Shown: positions 7,322 through 16,431 of the stretch, piece after piece
Numbering within the stretch: position 1 is the stretch's first letter
Layout of the letters: each line of letters opens with the position of its first letter
NCBI RefSeq assembly: GCF_003075035.1
Contig: NZ_QCZE01000003.1
Coordinates: 1 to 64,000 of the forward strand
Direction of reading: 5' to 3'
Length of the DNA stretch: 64,000 bases
Source of the DNA: Zobellella maritima
GTDB taxonomy: Bacteria; Pseudomonadota; Gammaproteobacteria; Enterobacterales; Aeromonadaceae
The notes under the pieces: generated by a model
What the model was told of the DNA's origin: nothing
Databases searched by the model: none
What the model saw: the letters and a program-made list of their open reading frames with translations, nothing else
Program-made: the position numbers and the translations under genes

Positions 7322-8914
7322 TTAGCCCGCCTGAGTACCGAAATAGGCTGTCAGGTAATCATCGAAGGAAATGGCATCCGACATTTCCAGCTTGCGCTGC
7401 CGCGCCAGGGAGCGAACGCTCTCCTCATCGAAATAGACATCTCCCCAATAGCCTGGCTTGGCCTGCTCCAGCTGTTCCCGGTACTCCCTGGCCAGGGCCA
7501 GGCCGAAGGGCTGAATATCCAGGCTGTCTTGCTGCAGGCGGGCCAGTACCCGGGCGGACAGGGTTTTCGACGGATCGCGCAGGGCCGCCAATTGCTGCCG
7601 GTGGGCCTCGCCGTAGCAACCCTGGCCACAGCAGGCATCGAGCAGGCCGGCGACATCGCCCAGTTCGGCAAAATAGCGCTCGCCCAGCGCCGCCAGGGTG
7701 AGTGGCTCGCCGCCCATGACTTCCAACTCCAGGCCGGGCCGTCGCCCTTCCAGCACCACCTTGGTGAAGTTGCGGCGGTTGAGGGCGATTTCCTCTTCCT
7801 CCAGGGGGCCCGACGGTGTTAACAGACACCACAGCAGGAAGCTGTCGAGGAAACGTATCTGCGACTTGTCGATCCCCACGGCGGAGAAGGGATTGACATC
7901 GACGGAGCGCACTTCGATATATTCCACGCCCCGGGAAGCCAGGGCCTCGGAGGGCTTTTCACCGCTTTCCGTGGTGCGTTTGGGGCGGATAGGAGCATAG
8001 AGCTCATTCTCGATTTGCAGCACATTGTCGTTTAGCTGGCGATATTCTCCGTCCACCTTGACACCGATCTTGGCAAACTCGGGCGCGTGGGTGCCGATGG
8101 CACGCTGTAATGACGAAACGTAAGCATCCAAGGAATTCAGGGAAATATTCAGATCAGCCTGGGCATTATTGGTATAGCCCAGATCCGATAATCGCAGCGA
8201 AGTGGCATAGGGCAGGTACAGGGTCCCTTCACCCAGCCGCTCGAAAGGCAGGTGATGCTGCTTGCCCTCGAGGAAGGAGCCGCACAGGGCCGGCGAGGCA
8301 CCAAACAGATAGGGGATCAGCCAGCCATAACGATAAACGTTGCGGATCAGCCCCAAGTAAGCCTCGGACACAAAATCCTGCAGACAGCCACCGTTTCCTT
8401 CCAGGGCATGCCACTCGCTCCAGAAGCTGTCCGGCATGGAAAAGTTAAAGTGCACCCCGGCAATCACCTGCATCTGGCTACCGTACCTGTGGTGAAGCCC
8501 CTGACGATACAGGGTTTTCATCCGACCGACATTGGAACTGCCGTATTGGGCCAGGCGTATCTGCTCATCGGCCTTGAGGAAACAGGGCATGCTCAGGGGC
8601 CAGAGCTGCTCACCGTCCAGATGTTGCATCACGTAGCGGTGAATGTCGGTCAACTGGGACAACAAGATATCGACCGAGTCCGAAACCGGGGTGATAAATT
8701 CCATCAGGGGTTCGGCAAAATCCGTGGTGATATTGGCATTGGTCAGAGCCGAGCCCAGCACCCGGGGGTGATCGGTTTGTGCCAAATGGCCCTCGGGGGT
8801 AATGCGCAAACATTCCCGCTCTATGCCGCGGCGAATACCTTTGATGGCGGGCAGCCGCTGTGGGCTTTGGAGTGCCTGCACACGGGCAGCCAGAGATGGT
8901 TTCTTTTGGGTCAT
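7322..8914 (-). CDS. gshA: glutamate-cysteine ligase
   Basis: A 530-residue ligase that joins glutamate and cysteine with ATP, the first step of glutathione synthesis in the cytoplasm. It belongs to the E. coli-type GshA family: an N-terminal GIRRGIERECLRITPEG segment, then TDFAEPLMEFITP and the VEIRS-like element VEYIEVRSVDVNPFS. Its ATG overlaps the stop of the upstream M16 peptidase gene by 4 bases (ATGA), so the two are cotranscribed and probably translationally coupled. The final gene ends against the bamD terminator. Confidence 0.97.
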   Translation of the reverse strand: MTQKKPSLAARVQALQSPQRLPAIKGIRRGIERECLRITPEGHLAQTDHPRVLGSALTNANITTDFAEPLMEFITPVSDSVDILLSQLTDIHRYVMQHLDGEQLWPLSMPCFLKADEQIRLAQYGSSNVGRMKTLYRQGLHHRYGSQMQVIAGVHFNFSMPDSFWSEWHALEGNGGCLQDFVSEAYLGLIRNVYRYGWLIPYLFGASPALCGSFLEGKQHHLPFERLGEGTLYLPYATSLRLSDLGYTNNAQADLNISLNSLDAYVSSLQRAIGTHAPEFAKIGVKVDGEYRQLNDNVLQIENELYAPIRPKRTTESGEKPSEALASRGVEYIEVRSVDVNPFSAVGIDKSQIRFLDSFLLWCLLTPSGPLEEEEIALNRRNFTKVVLEGRRPGLELEVMGGEPLTLAALGERYFAELGDVAGLLDACCGQGCYGEAHRQQLAALRDPSKTLSARVLARLQQDSLDIQPFGLALAREYREQLEQAKPGYWGDVYFDEESVRSLARQRKLEMSDAISFDDYLTAYFGTQAG

Positions 8915-11769
8915 GGGCGTTCGCTCTGTATGGCCTGCAGGCCAGGGCCCACCGGGCCCCTTAACTCAATGTTTAAATCGTGTATGGGAAGATGAAGCCT
9001 CGCCAGCGATTTTTCAAGCTTCGCCTTGTCGCCTACCACTAAAATCACCAATTCTTTACTGTCCAGCCATTCTCGCGCCAACTGGGTCAAGGCCGCCGCA
9101 TCCACCTCGGAGACAATTTTCTGTTGCTCGCTCAGGTAGTCGGGCGCCAGCTCCAGCATGGCCAACTGCAGCAGAAAACCGGCTTTCTTGCCCAGGCTTT
9201 CATAGGACAGGGCGTCCTGCTGGGAAAAGGTGCTGCGCAGGTAGGCCAGCTCTTCCGGGGTTGGCCCCTCTTCCCTGAAGCGGGACAACTCATCCAGAAT
9301 ATTCTCTATCGCCGAAACGGTGGCGTCGGCCCGCACATCGGTTGCCACCACAAAGACCCCCGCATCCCGGTTGCCGGTAAAGAACGAGTTTGCGCCGTAG
9401 GTAAAGCCCTTGTCTTCCCGCAGATTCTGATTGATGCGGCTGTTGAAATTTCCGCCCAGATTAAAGTTCATCAGATTGGCGCGGAAGAAGGGGCCGGTCG
9501 CATCCAGCGGCAGGGCTCGTCGTCCCACCCGCAACACTGATTGTACGGCGCCGGGCACATCCACGATATAGATCCCCGGCTCGGCCTGCTGCGGAGACAC
9601 CTCGACCGGTGGCAGACTGGCCGGCTCCCCCTGCCAGCGGGTCAGGAACTGCAGCGCCTGTCTCGCTTGCTGTTGCTCCAGGGCACCGACCACTATGCCA
9701 TGACCGTTGGCCGGGTTATAGAAGCGCCGATAATAGTCACGTACCTGCGCCAGGGTCAGGTCCTGTACCTGCTCCATCAGGCCGTCGTCGGGCAATCCCA
9801 TACGGGTATCGGCGCCATAGGCCAACTGCCTGAAGCCATGCCGCGCCAGCCAGGAGGGCTGATGCTGGCTCTGGGCCATGCCTTCAAGCTGCCTGGCCTT
9901 GAGCTGTTCAAAGTCCTGCTCCCTGAACCCCGGGTTAAACAACAGCTCCTCCACCAGGGCCAGCGTCTGCGGCAGGGTATCGGTCAGGCTGTTGACTTCG
10001 ATCAGGTTGGTATAAAAACCGGTACGCACGCTGATGCTCGAACCCAGTCGCTCCAGGGCTTCACTGAATTCACCCGAGCTCAACCGCTCCGTGCCCTGAT
10101 TCATCATGGCAGCAGTCAGGTTGGCCAGGCCATAGGCCCCCTCCGGCTCTGCCCTTTGTCCCCCGGGGAAGGCCAGTATGATGGAGACCGCCGGGATTTC
10201 ATTGTTTACGGTGCCCAACAGCTGGATATTGTTATCCAGGCTGTCCAGCCACAGGGGCGGCACCTTAGCCTGCACCGGTGGGCCAATCGGTGGCATCTTG
10301 CTGCGATCGAAGTCATCGTTTACCTCGCGCAGGGGGAGCTTGTCGACATGGGCGATGGCCGGCAACGTCCGGTCAGGAATCGGATAATTGGGGGTGGCCG
10401 CCGCCCACTCCGTCTTGCCCTCGGGAACCACGCTGAGCACAGCCCTGGGTTTGTTCAGCAGATATTGCCGATATTTGTTCATCACCTGTTCGGGATGGAC
10501 CTCGGCCGTGGCCCGCCAGGCATTGATAACATACAGGGGATCGTCTTTTAATACCTGCCCCAGCGACAACTGCCGCGCCTTGCCTTCAACACTGTCCAGG
10601 CCGAAGATAAGCTCGGATCTCAGCACGTTCACCGCTTTATTGACGTCATCAACCGCTATGCCCCGTTCGGCGATCCCTTCGATAATCGCATCCATTTCCG
10701 CTACCAAAGGCGCCAGGTCACCCTCTCTGGAGGGGTTGCTATAGGCCCAGAGGGTGAAGGTACAGGCCAGCTCGGAGCAATAGTGGCTGGCTCCGGTGCT
10801 GACGGCCTTGCCGGTTTCGACCAATTGCTGGTGCAACAACGAGCCTTTGCCGCCCCCCAATACATTGGCCAGCACATCCAGGGCGGCTTCATCCTGATGC
10901 CCCAGATAGACAGTCGGATAGGACATATAAACCAGGGGCAGGCGGATGCGGGAATCGACCAGGGTCTGGTAACGGCTTGACTCCAGCCTGGCCGGCGCCG
11001 GTTCGGCATCAATGACCTCGGGGCCGGCGGGAATGGATCCGAAATACTTGTCGACCCAGGCCAGCGTCTGTTCGGGATCAAAACTGCCCGAGATAACCAG
11101 GGTGGCGTTGTTGGGGCCATACCAACGCAGGAAGAAGGCCTTGAGGTCATTCACATCAACCCGGTCGAGATCTTCCACATAGCCGATCGGCTGCCAGCTA
11201 TAGGGATGCTCCCGGTGATAGAGCAGCTCCCCCATGCGTTCACCGACCAGACCATAAGGCTGGTTATCCAACCGCTGGGCACGCTCGTTTTTTACCGTAT
11301 CTCGCTGGATCTCGAATTTTTTCTGACTCACCGCATCCAGCAAAAAACCCATTCGATCGGCTTCCAACCAGAGCACTTTCTCCAGATGATTGGCCGGCAC
11401 CGTCTGGAAATAATTGGTCCTGTCCTGGTTGGTGGTACCGTTCATCGAGCCACCGGCTTCGTTAATCAGCCGGAAATGTTGCTGATCGGCTACATGCCTG
11501 GACCCCTGAAACATCATGTGCTCGAAGAAATGGGCAAAGCCGGTTTTTCCCGGTTCCTCCCGGGCCGAGCCCACATGATAGGTGATTTCCACATGTACCA
11601 GGGGATCCGACTCGTCCCGGTTGAGGATCAAGGTCAGACCGTTGTCGAGGCGATACATCTGATAAGGGATCACCAGCTCATCATGGCCCCGCTCAACCTC
11701 CTGTACCAACACAGGCGCGGCAGAAACCCACAAGGGGAACAAGAGTAATAACAGGGACCAGAACTTCAT
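8911..11769 (-). CDS. periplasmic M16 family zinc metallopeptidase (insulinase/pitrilysin-like)
   Basis: A 952-residue exported peptidase. A signal peptide (MKFWSLLLLLFPLWVSAAP) is followed by a catalytic M16 domain with the inverted zinc motif His80-Phe-Phe-Glu83-His84 and the downstream EIQRDTVKNERAQR helix. A second M16 half (from about residue 500) lacks the HxxEH motif, as usual for these two-lobed proteins. It probably degrades peptides in the periplasm. An uncharacterised M16 protein next to gshA is also known, I recall, from Vibrio. The ATGA overlap with gshA is the notable feature; I do not know a functional link. Confidence 0.9.
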   Translation of the reverse strand: MKFWSLLLLLFPLWVSAAPVLVQEVERGHDELVIPYQMYRLDNGLTLILNRDESDPLVHVEITYHVGSAREEPGKTGFAHFFEHMMFQGSRHVADQQHFRLINEAGGSMNGTTNQDRTNYFQTVPANHLEKVLWLEADRMGFLLDAVSQKKFEIQRDTVKNERAQRLDNQPYGLVGERMGELLYHREHPYSWQPIGYVEDLDRVDVNDLKAFFLRWYGPNNATLVISGSFDPEQTLAWVDKYFGSIPAGPEVIDAEPAPARLESSRYQTLVDSRIRLPLVYMSYPTVYLGHQDEAALDVLANVLGGGKGSLLHQQLVETGKAVSTGASHYCSELACTFTLWAYSNPSREGDLAPLVAEMDAIIEGIAERGIAVDDVNKAVNVLRSELIFGLDSVEGKARQLSLGQVLKDDPLYVINAWRATAEVHPEQVMNKYRQYLLNKPRAVLSVVPEGKTEWAAATPNYPIPDRTLPAIAHVDKLPLREVNDDFDRSKMPPIGPPVQAKVPPLWLDSLDNNIQLLGTVNNEIPAVSIILAFPGGQRAEPEGAYGLANLTAAMMNQGTERLSSGEFSEALERLGSSISVRTGFYTNLIEVNSLTDTLPQTLALVEELLFNPGFREQDFEQLKARQLEGMAQSQHQPSWLARHGFRQLAYGADTRMGLPDDGLMEQVQDLTLAQVRDYYRRFYNPANGHGIVVGALEQQQARQALQFLTRWQGEPASLPPVEVSPQQAEPGIYIVDVPGAVQSVLRVGRRALPLDATGPFFRANLMNFNLGGNFNSRINQNLREDKGFTYGANSFFTGNRDAGVFVVATDVRADATVSAIENILDELSRFREEGPTPEELAYLRSTFSQQDALSYESLGKKAGFLLQLAMLELAPDYLSEQQKIVSEVDAAALTQLAREWLDSKELVILVVGDKAKLEKSLARLHLPIHDLNIELRGPVGPGLQAIQSERP

Positions 11770-11843
11770 GGCATATCCTTGACGAAAACCAATGAAAAAC
11801 AGGGTAACCGGACGAGCCGGCCCGGCGCAAGCCGGGCCTCTGC

Positions 11844-12776
11844 TCAGGGCATCAACAGCAGTTTGCCTCGAGTATGACCACTTTCAATCTGCCGGTGGGC
11901 AAGGTTTCCTTCGGCCAGGGGATAGATCTGGCTGAATTCGACCCAGAACTTGTCTTCGGCCAGTTCCTGCATCAGGAACGCCAGTTGTTCATTGTCATTG
12001 CGCTTGAGCATGCCGGTCGCCGTCAGTCCCTGCTGCTGGGCCGCGGCTATCACCTCGTCGGCGGTAATGGTCGGCACCGTCACCACCCGGCCACCCGGCT
12101 TCACATGCGACAGCTGGGAGATACCGGAGCTGCCCCCGACCAGATCCAGCAGCAAATCCACCGGGGCCATCGTCGCCATCCGGGCCTCATCCCGATAATC
12201 GATGACTTCATCCGCGCCCAGGGAATTCAGAAACGCATGATTGCCGATCGAGCCCAGCGCCACCACGGTCGCTCCCAGGTTCTTGGCCATCTGAACCGCC
12301 AGGTGGCCCACACCGCCGGCGGCGGCTGGGATCAGCACCCGCTCGCCGGCCTGCAACTTGCCATGCTCGGTTAGTCCCTGCCAGGCAGTCAGGCCAGCCA
12401 GGGACAGGCCGGCGGCCATCTCATCGAGTACAGAGGAAGGTACCGGCAGCAGCTCATGTTCATCCACCACAACTTCTTCGCTGTAGCCCCCCCCCGAGAC
12501 CAGCCCGAACAGACGGTCGCCCAGCTGGTACCGGGTCACTTCCGGACCTACCTCACAGACAACGCCCATCAGCTCGAACCCGGGAGACCAGGGCAGTCGA
12601 TCCTTGATGGCCTGCGCCCCCCACCCCAGGCCGGCCCGGGTCTTGGCGTCGATGGGATTAACCCCGGCATAATGCATCCTGACCCGAATTTGTCCTGGCT
12701 GCAGGGGAACAGAGGCCGACTCGACCTGCACCAATTGGTCGGCATCGCCGAAGGCCTGAATAACCAGCTGTTTCAT
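11844..12776 (-). CDS. NADP-dependent quinone-oxidoreductase-like medium-chain dehydrogenase
   Basis: A 310-residue member of the zinc-independent medium-chain dehydrogenase/reductase group (quinone oxidoreductase type). It has a GroES-like N-terminal domain (AGVNPIDAKTRAGL, PGFELMGVV) and a Rossmann domain with LIPAAAGGVGHLAVQMAK around residue 150. I see no structural or catalytic zinc cysteines. Members reduce quinones or activated alkenes with NADPH; the substrate cannot be told from sequence. It lies 74 bases upstream of the M16 gene on the same strand and may share its transcript. Confidence 0.85.
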   Translation of the reverse strand: MKQLVIQAFGDADQLVQVESASVPLQPGQIRVRMHYAGVNPIDAKTRAGLGWGAQAIKDRLPWSPGFELMGVVCEVGPEVTRYQLGDRLFGLVSGGGYSEEVVVDEHELLPVPSSVLDEMAAGLSLAGLTAWQGLTEHGKLQAGERVLIPAAAGGVGHLAVQMAKNLGATVVALGSIGNHAFLNSLGADEVIDYRDEARMATMAPVDLLLDLVGGSSGISQLSHVKPGGRVVTVPTITADEVIAAAQQQGLTATGMLKRNDNEQLAFLMQELAEDKFWVEFSQIYPLAEGNLAHRQIESGHTRGKLLLMP

Positions 12777-13013
12777 ACTGACTCCTTGTTCTGTTGACGG
12801 CTAATTGCCAGCTGCCATCACGGCAGCATACCACCCGGCCCGGTCGAGCCCAATGCCGACCGGCGCCTGATACCGATCATAAGCCCGAACCGTTATCGCC
12901 ACCAACAACTGGCTTCGAGTGACCCCAGTAAATATTGGCTAGACTATCCAGTATTGATACAGTGCTGAGGGTTAACAGCACGGTGAAACACGCATCCTAA
13001 CAAGGCACCCATT

Positions 13014-13181
13014 ATGACCCGACTGTTTTTACTCCCCCTGATCCCGGCCCTGCTGTGGTACCTGTTTCTGCTGTATAACCAGATCCCCATCAAACAGGGG
13101 GCCCGGGTGTTTTACTGGATTATCGGCCTGGGCTGGGGCCTGGCGGGCTTTTTAAGCCTGATGATGGTGTTAACCCGTTAA
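13014..13181 (+). CDS. small two-helix inner-membrane protein, unknown function
   Basis: A 55-residue frame starting at ATG 13014, with a CAAGG-like ribosome site about 10 bases upstream, and ending at TAA 13181. It has two hydrophobic segments (LFLLPLIPALLWYLFLLY and WIIGLGWGLAGFLSLMMVL) around a short polar loop, NQIPIKQGARVF. Codon use matches the neighbours and the start is well placed, which supports a real gene. I recall similar short proteins from Shewanella and Vibrio ending in LMMVLTR but cannot check. No function is known. It stands alone, convergent with fpr. Confidence 0.65.
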   Translation: MTRLFLLPLIPALLWYLFLLYNQIPIKQGARVFYWIIGLGWGLAGFLSLMMVLTR

Positions 13182-13183
13182 AC

Positions 13184-13231
13184 CTCGGGATTGGAGATTA
13201 CCCCCTCACATCCCTATTCCCCAGTCCCGAA
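13184..13231. repeat. extragenic palindromic repeat, copy A (CGGGATTGG family)
   Basis: CGGGATTGGAG near 13186 and CCCCAGTCCCG near 13220 form an imperfect inverted repeat, 9 of 11 bases, in the gap between the small ORF and fpr. The same words recur at 17704-17769 and 20856-20885. It is followed by CCCTGACTT directly before the fpr stop, a word also found before the rnr stop. Confidence 0.5.
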
Positions 13232-13239
13232 CCCCTGAC

Positions 13240-13977
13240 TTACCAATAATTTTCCATCAGGATCTGCCCCGGCTTGCGGCGCAGATGCTTGGTTAACCCC
13301 TTGGCCTTGAGTTCGGTGATGGTGTCATGCACCATCTGCGGGTTGCCACAGAGCATGACCCTGCTGTGCTCGGCCGAAAATGATACCCCAGCTCTGGCTT
13401 CCAGGCTGCCGTCCTTGATGGCATGGGTAATACGGCCTTGCCCGGCCCCCTCAAACTGCTCCCGGGTGACAAACGGCAGATAGTCAAAACCGGGCCTGTC
13501 CCGGGTCACGGCCGCGATCTGCTCCCGGTAACACAGCTCATTGGCAAAGCGAACCCCATGCACCAGCAGGACTCGCTCAAATTGCTGCCAGCAGCTACCT
13601 TCGGTGAGCATAGAGACAAAAGGCCCGATCCCCGTACCGGTGGCAATCATCCACAGATCCCGTCCCGGGGGAACCTCACCCAGGGTCAGGAAACCGGCGG
13701 CCTGACGTTGCACCAGCACTTCATCGCCCACCTGCAAACGAGCCAGGTAAGGCGTTAACTTACCTTCGGGGATAGTGACCAGATAGAATTCGCAATCCTG
13801 GCCCGGAGCATTCACATAGGAATAGGCACGGGATACCTTTTTATCTTCGGTGATCAACGCCAGCTTGGTGAACTGGCCGGCCAGGAAGCTGTCTACCTGG
13901 GCATCCACCACCAGCGAAAACAGATTCTCCGACCATTGCCTGCGCGCCTTGACCCGTCCTGCTATCCAGTCTGCCAT
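13240..13977 (-). CDS. fpr: ferredoxin/flavodoxin-NADP+ reductase
   Basis: A 245-residue FAD enzyme that exchanges electrons between NADPH and ferredoxin or flavodoxin in the cytoplasm; in E. coli it belongs to the SoxRS oxidative-stress response. FAD-binding RAYSYVNAPG, the NADP-binding ATGTGIGPFVSML, and the C-terminal KHLRRKPGQILMENYW match E. coli Fpr closely. It is a single gene, with the rplI terminator behind its start. I see no clear SoxS box. Confidence 0.96.
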   Translation of the reverse strand: MADWIAGRVKARRQWSENLFSLVVDAQVDSFLAGQFTKLALITEDKKVSRAYSYVNAPGQDCEFYLVTIPEGKLTPYLARLQVGDEVLVQRQAAGFLTLGEVPPGRDLWMIATGTGIGPFVSMLTEGSCWQQFERVLLVHGVRFANELCYREQIAAVTRDRPGFDYLPFVTREQFEGAGQGRITHAIKDGSLEARAGVSFSAEHSRVMLCGNPQMVHDTITELKAKGLTKHLRRKPGQILMENYW

Positions 13978-14028
13978 GCTTCGCTCTCCGCTTGTCTTTC
14001 ACTCCACTGTAGCCTTATTGCAGGCAAT

Positions 14029-14057
14029 AAAAAACCCGCGACAAGCGCGGGTTTTTT
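14029..14057 (-). terminator. intrinsic terminator of the rpsF-rpsR-rplI operon
   Basis: 12-base arms AAAAAACCCGCG (14029-14040) and CGCGGGTTTTTT (14046-14057) around an ACAAG loop, 16 bases past the rplI stop. A-runs and T-runs on both sides also allow it to act in the opposite direction. Confidence 0.92.
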
Positions 14058-14073
14058 CAATCAGCAGCCGAAC

Positions 14074-14523
14074 TTAGGCGGCAACGACCTGGATTTTAAC
14101 GGTCGCTTTAACGTCGGCGTGCAGCTGCACACCCACTTCGTACTCGCCTACGTTACGCAGTACGCCGTCATACAGACGAACTTCGCTCTTGGTCACGTCA
14201 ACACCGGCAGCGGTGATGGCATCAGCCACGTCACGGGCACCGATAGAACCAAACAACTTGCCTTCATCGCCAGACTTGGAAGCGATAACCACGTTTTCCA
14301 GGCCGGACAGTTGGTCGGCACGAGCCTGGGCGGCAGCCAGCTGGTCGGCCAGCTTGGCTTCCAGTTCAGCGCGGCGGGCTTCGAAAGCCGCTACGTTGTC
14401 TTTGGTGGCCAGTACGGCTTTGCCCTGGGGCAGCAGAAAGTTACGGGCATAACCGGATTTAACGGTTACCTGGTCGCCCAGGCCACCCAGTTTGGCGATT
14501 TTATCAAGCAGAATAACTTGCAT
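14074..14523 (-). CDS. rplI: 50S ribosomal protein bL9
   Basis: 149 residues, the normal length. The N-terminal rRNA-binding domain ([31 protein letters not shown]) is followed by the long connecting helix rich in Ala, Glu and Arg and a C-terminal domain. bL9 binds 23S rRNA at the base of the L1 stalk. It is the last gene of the rpsF-rpsR-rplI operon, 37 bases after rpsR. Confidence 0.98.
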   Translation of the reverse strand: MQVILLDKIAKLGGLGDQVTVKSGYARNFLLPQGKAVLATKDNVAAFEARRAELEAKLADQLAAAQARADQLSGLENVVIASKSGDEGKLFGSIGARDVADAITAAGVDVTKSEVRLYDGVLRNVGEYEVGVQLHADVKATVKIQVVAA

Positions 14524-14560
14524 TACCTTTCCTCTTTAAGTGAACGAGTTAGGCCGCTGC

Positions 14561-14791
<231 letters not shown>

Positions 14792-14814
14792 CTATCTCCT
14801 CAACTTCTCGTGAA

Positions 14815-15183
14815 TTACTCAGCAGCTTCAGCGCGAGCATCGTCACGCCGTGGTTGACGCTCGTCCTTGGCCTTGGCCATTTCAGAAGCTTCGGTGTAAG
14901 CCTGCTTGGTGCGCATGATCATGTTACGAAGCACGGCATCGTTGAAGCGGAAGTTGGTTTCCAGCTCATCGATAACAGCCTGGTCGGCTTCTACGTTCAT
15001 CAGAACATAGTGAGCCTTGTGCAGTTTGTTGATCGGGTAAGCCAGCTGACGGCGGCCCCAGTCTTCCAGGCGGTGGATCTGACCACCGGAAGTGGTGATG
15101 GCGCCGGTGTAGCGCTCGATCATACCGGGAACCTGTTCACTCTGATCAGGGTGAACCATAAATACGATTTCGTAATGACGCAT
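14815..15183 (-). CDS. rpsF: 30S ribosomal protein bS6
   Basis: 122 residues. Core [18 protein letters not shown] through [13 protein letters not shown] matches bS6; the acidic/basic C-terminal tail ([16 protein letters not shown]) is the region that RimK extends with glutamates in E. coli, although no Glu-Glu end is present here. It is the first gene of the operon, preceded by a leader that can fold into an S6:S18-type binding structure. Confidence 0.97.
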   Translation of the reverse strand: MRHYEIVFMVHPDQSEQVPGMIERYTGAITTSGGQIHRLEDWGRRQLAYPINKLHKAHYVLMNVEADQAVIDELETNFRFNDAVLRNMIMRTKQAYTEASEMAKAKDERQPRRDDARAEAAE

Positions 15184-15205
15184 GGATTGCTCCTTACGGG
15201 TTATA

Positions 15206-15239
15206 GCCTCTGCGCGGGCTCAGTCACACCAGCGGAGGC
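15206..15239 (-). promoter_or_regulatory. candidate S6:S18 autoregulatory mRNA leader
   Basis: In the transcript, GCCTC (15235-15239) pairs with GAGGC (15206-15210), about 20 bases upstream of the rpsF start codon. They enclose CCG directly after the first strand, and a short inner GG/CC helix. S6:S18 leaders of this type present a conserved CCG in a bulge, imitating the rRNA site. The fold is drawn by hand and not energy-checked. Confidence 0.5.
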
Positions 15240-15263
15240 AAGGAACGTTTGGTTTTTTGACTG

Positions 15264-15292
15264 ATTTTAAGGTCGCGTAGTGTAAGGGATAA
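15264..15292 (-). promoter_or_regulatory. possible rpsF operon promoter
   Basis: Minus strand: -35 TTATCC (15287-15292), a 17-base spacer, -10 TAAAAT (15264-15269). The -10 is good and the -35 is weak. The position, 80 bases upstream of rpsF and before the leader hairpin, is suitable. Confidence 0.35.
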
Positions 15293-15299
15293 CCGCCCC

Positions 15300-15567
15300 A
15301 AAAGAAAGCGTTAAGCGGCAAGCTGACAGCGATAAGCAGCCGAGTCGCTTGCAGGATTGTTTTCGGGTTCTGTAGTCGCCCGTTGATGCGGCGCAAATCG
15401 GCTCTTGTAGGCGCCGCCTTAGCCGGCGCGAATCGACAGACGAAGGTTTGTCTGCAGGTACTCCACATGGCTTGAAGGTCTCGCGTTGCCTGATCCGCCG
15501 GCGACCGGACACAGTGTTTTTCTTACGGCTTAGCTGACCGCTTACAGCTGAAGCCTCTGGCTTTGCG
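15300..15567. other. non-coding stretch upstream of rpsF with a REP-like element
   Basis: No convincing gene lies between the rpsF promoter region and the EamA gene stop at 15568. Short open frames here lack ribosome sites and protein-like composition. The main structure is a REP-like palindrome, annotated separately. The rest (AAGCTGACAGCGATAAGC, CTTACAGCTGAAGCC) is low-information intergenic DNA. Confidence 0.5.
15403..15433. repeat. REP-like extragenic palindrome (TTGTAGGCGCCGCC type)
   Basis: TTGTAGGCGCCGCCTTAGCC followed by GGCGCGAATC forms GCGCCG/CGGCGC-type arms around a short TTAG-containing loop. It resembles the TGTAGGAGCGGCTTTAGCCGCGA elements spread through Pseudomonas and related genomes, which act as REP units. 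Only one copy is in this window. Confidence 0.6.
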
Positions 15568-16431
15568 TTAACGCAGCCTGCGTTGCAGGGCGATGGCGCC
15601 GATCACCAGCAGGGCCCCGGCGTATACATTCCACGCCGGGAATTCGGCAAACAACAGCATCCCCATCAGGGTCACGAAGATCAGCCCGGAATATTCACTG
15701 GCAGCAATCTTGCTGGCATCGGCCATGGAATAGGCCAGTATGCACACTCCCTGATAGATGATGCCGATCAGGGTGGCCCCCAGCAACAGCAACCAGACCT
15801 CACCACTGAGCGGCTGCCAGTCGGGCAATGCCAGTGTCAGACTAACCGGTATCGCCAGCAGCTGCGTCAGGAACAGGGTCGCCAGCACGGAGCGCCCCCT
15901 CGGCAACCGGCGGACCAGTACATTGCTGGCCGCCATGGAAAACGCAGTCAGCAGCGCAAGCCAACCGGCCCAGTGCCACTGGGCCGGGTTCAATACCACC
16001 AGGATGCCGATAAACCCCAGTATGCTGACAGCATAGGCCATGCCCCGTACCTGCTCCTTACTCCACAGGGCGGCCAACGGCAGTGTCATTAGCGGGGCCG
16101 CGTAAAATACCGCATTGGCGGTGGCCAGGGGCAGGTAATAGAGGCTGACAAACACGCCTACCGAGCCCATCAGCAGCAAGTGTCCACGAAGCAGGTGAAC
16201 TTTCCACTGTCCGAGTCCTTTACGTTCGACAGGCAGCCCCAGCCAGAAGGGCAACAGCAGGGCGCTGGTAATCATAAAGCGCAGGGCCACATACTGATAA
16301 GGATTGAACTGGGCCTGGCCGAGTAACTTGACCAACACATCACCGAACGAGATCATCAGATTGCCGACCACCAACAACACGATCGCCAGCAACTGACCGT
16401 CGGCGGGCATCCGCGCCCTTACGCGCTGCAC
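15568..16431 (-). CDS. EamA/DMT family membrane transporter
   Basis: A 287-residue inner-membrane protein with about ten hydrophobic helices arranged as two EamA repeats (about 15-140 and 150-285). The motif GNLMISFGDVLVKLL near the start and SEYSGLIFVTLMGMLLFAEFP in the second half are typical of drug/metabolite transporters. The substrate is unknown. The first ATG overlaps elaA by 13 bases; a second ATG at 16410 (MPADGQLLAIV) would start just after the elaA stop. It probably forms a two-gene transcript with elaA. Confidence 0.85.
   Translation of the reverse strand: MQRVRARMPADGQLLAIVLLVVGNLMISFGDVLVKLLGQAQFNPYQYVALRFMITSALLLPFWLGLPVERKGLGQWKVHLLRGHLLLMGSVGVFVSLYYLPLATANAVFYAAPLMTLPLAALWSKEQVRGMAYAVSILGFIGILVVLNPAQWHWAGWLALLTAFSMAASNVLVRRLPRGRSVLATLFLTQLLAIPVSLTLALPDWQPLSGEVWLLLLGATLIGIIYQGVCILAYSMADASKIAASEYSGLIFVTLMGMLLFAEFPAWNVYAGALLVIGAIALQRRLR

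Noticed and set aside
15220-15512. Two short frames upstream of rpsF
   Set aside because: They overlap the S6:S18-like leader and the REP-like element and lack ribosome sites.
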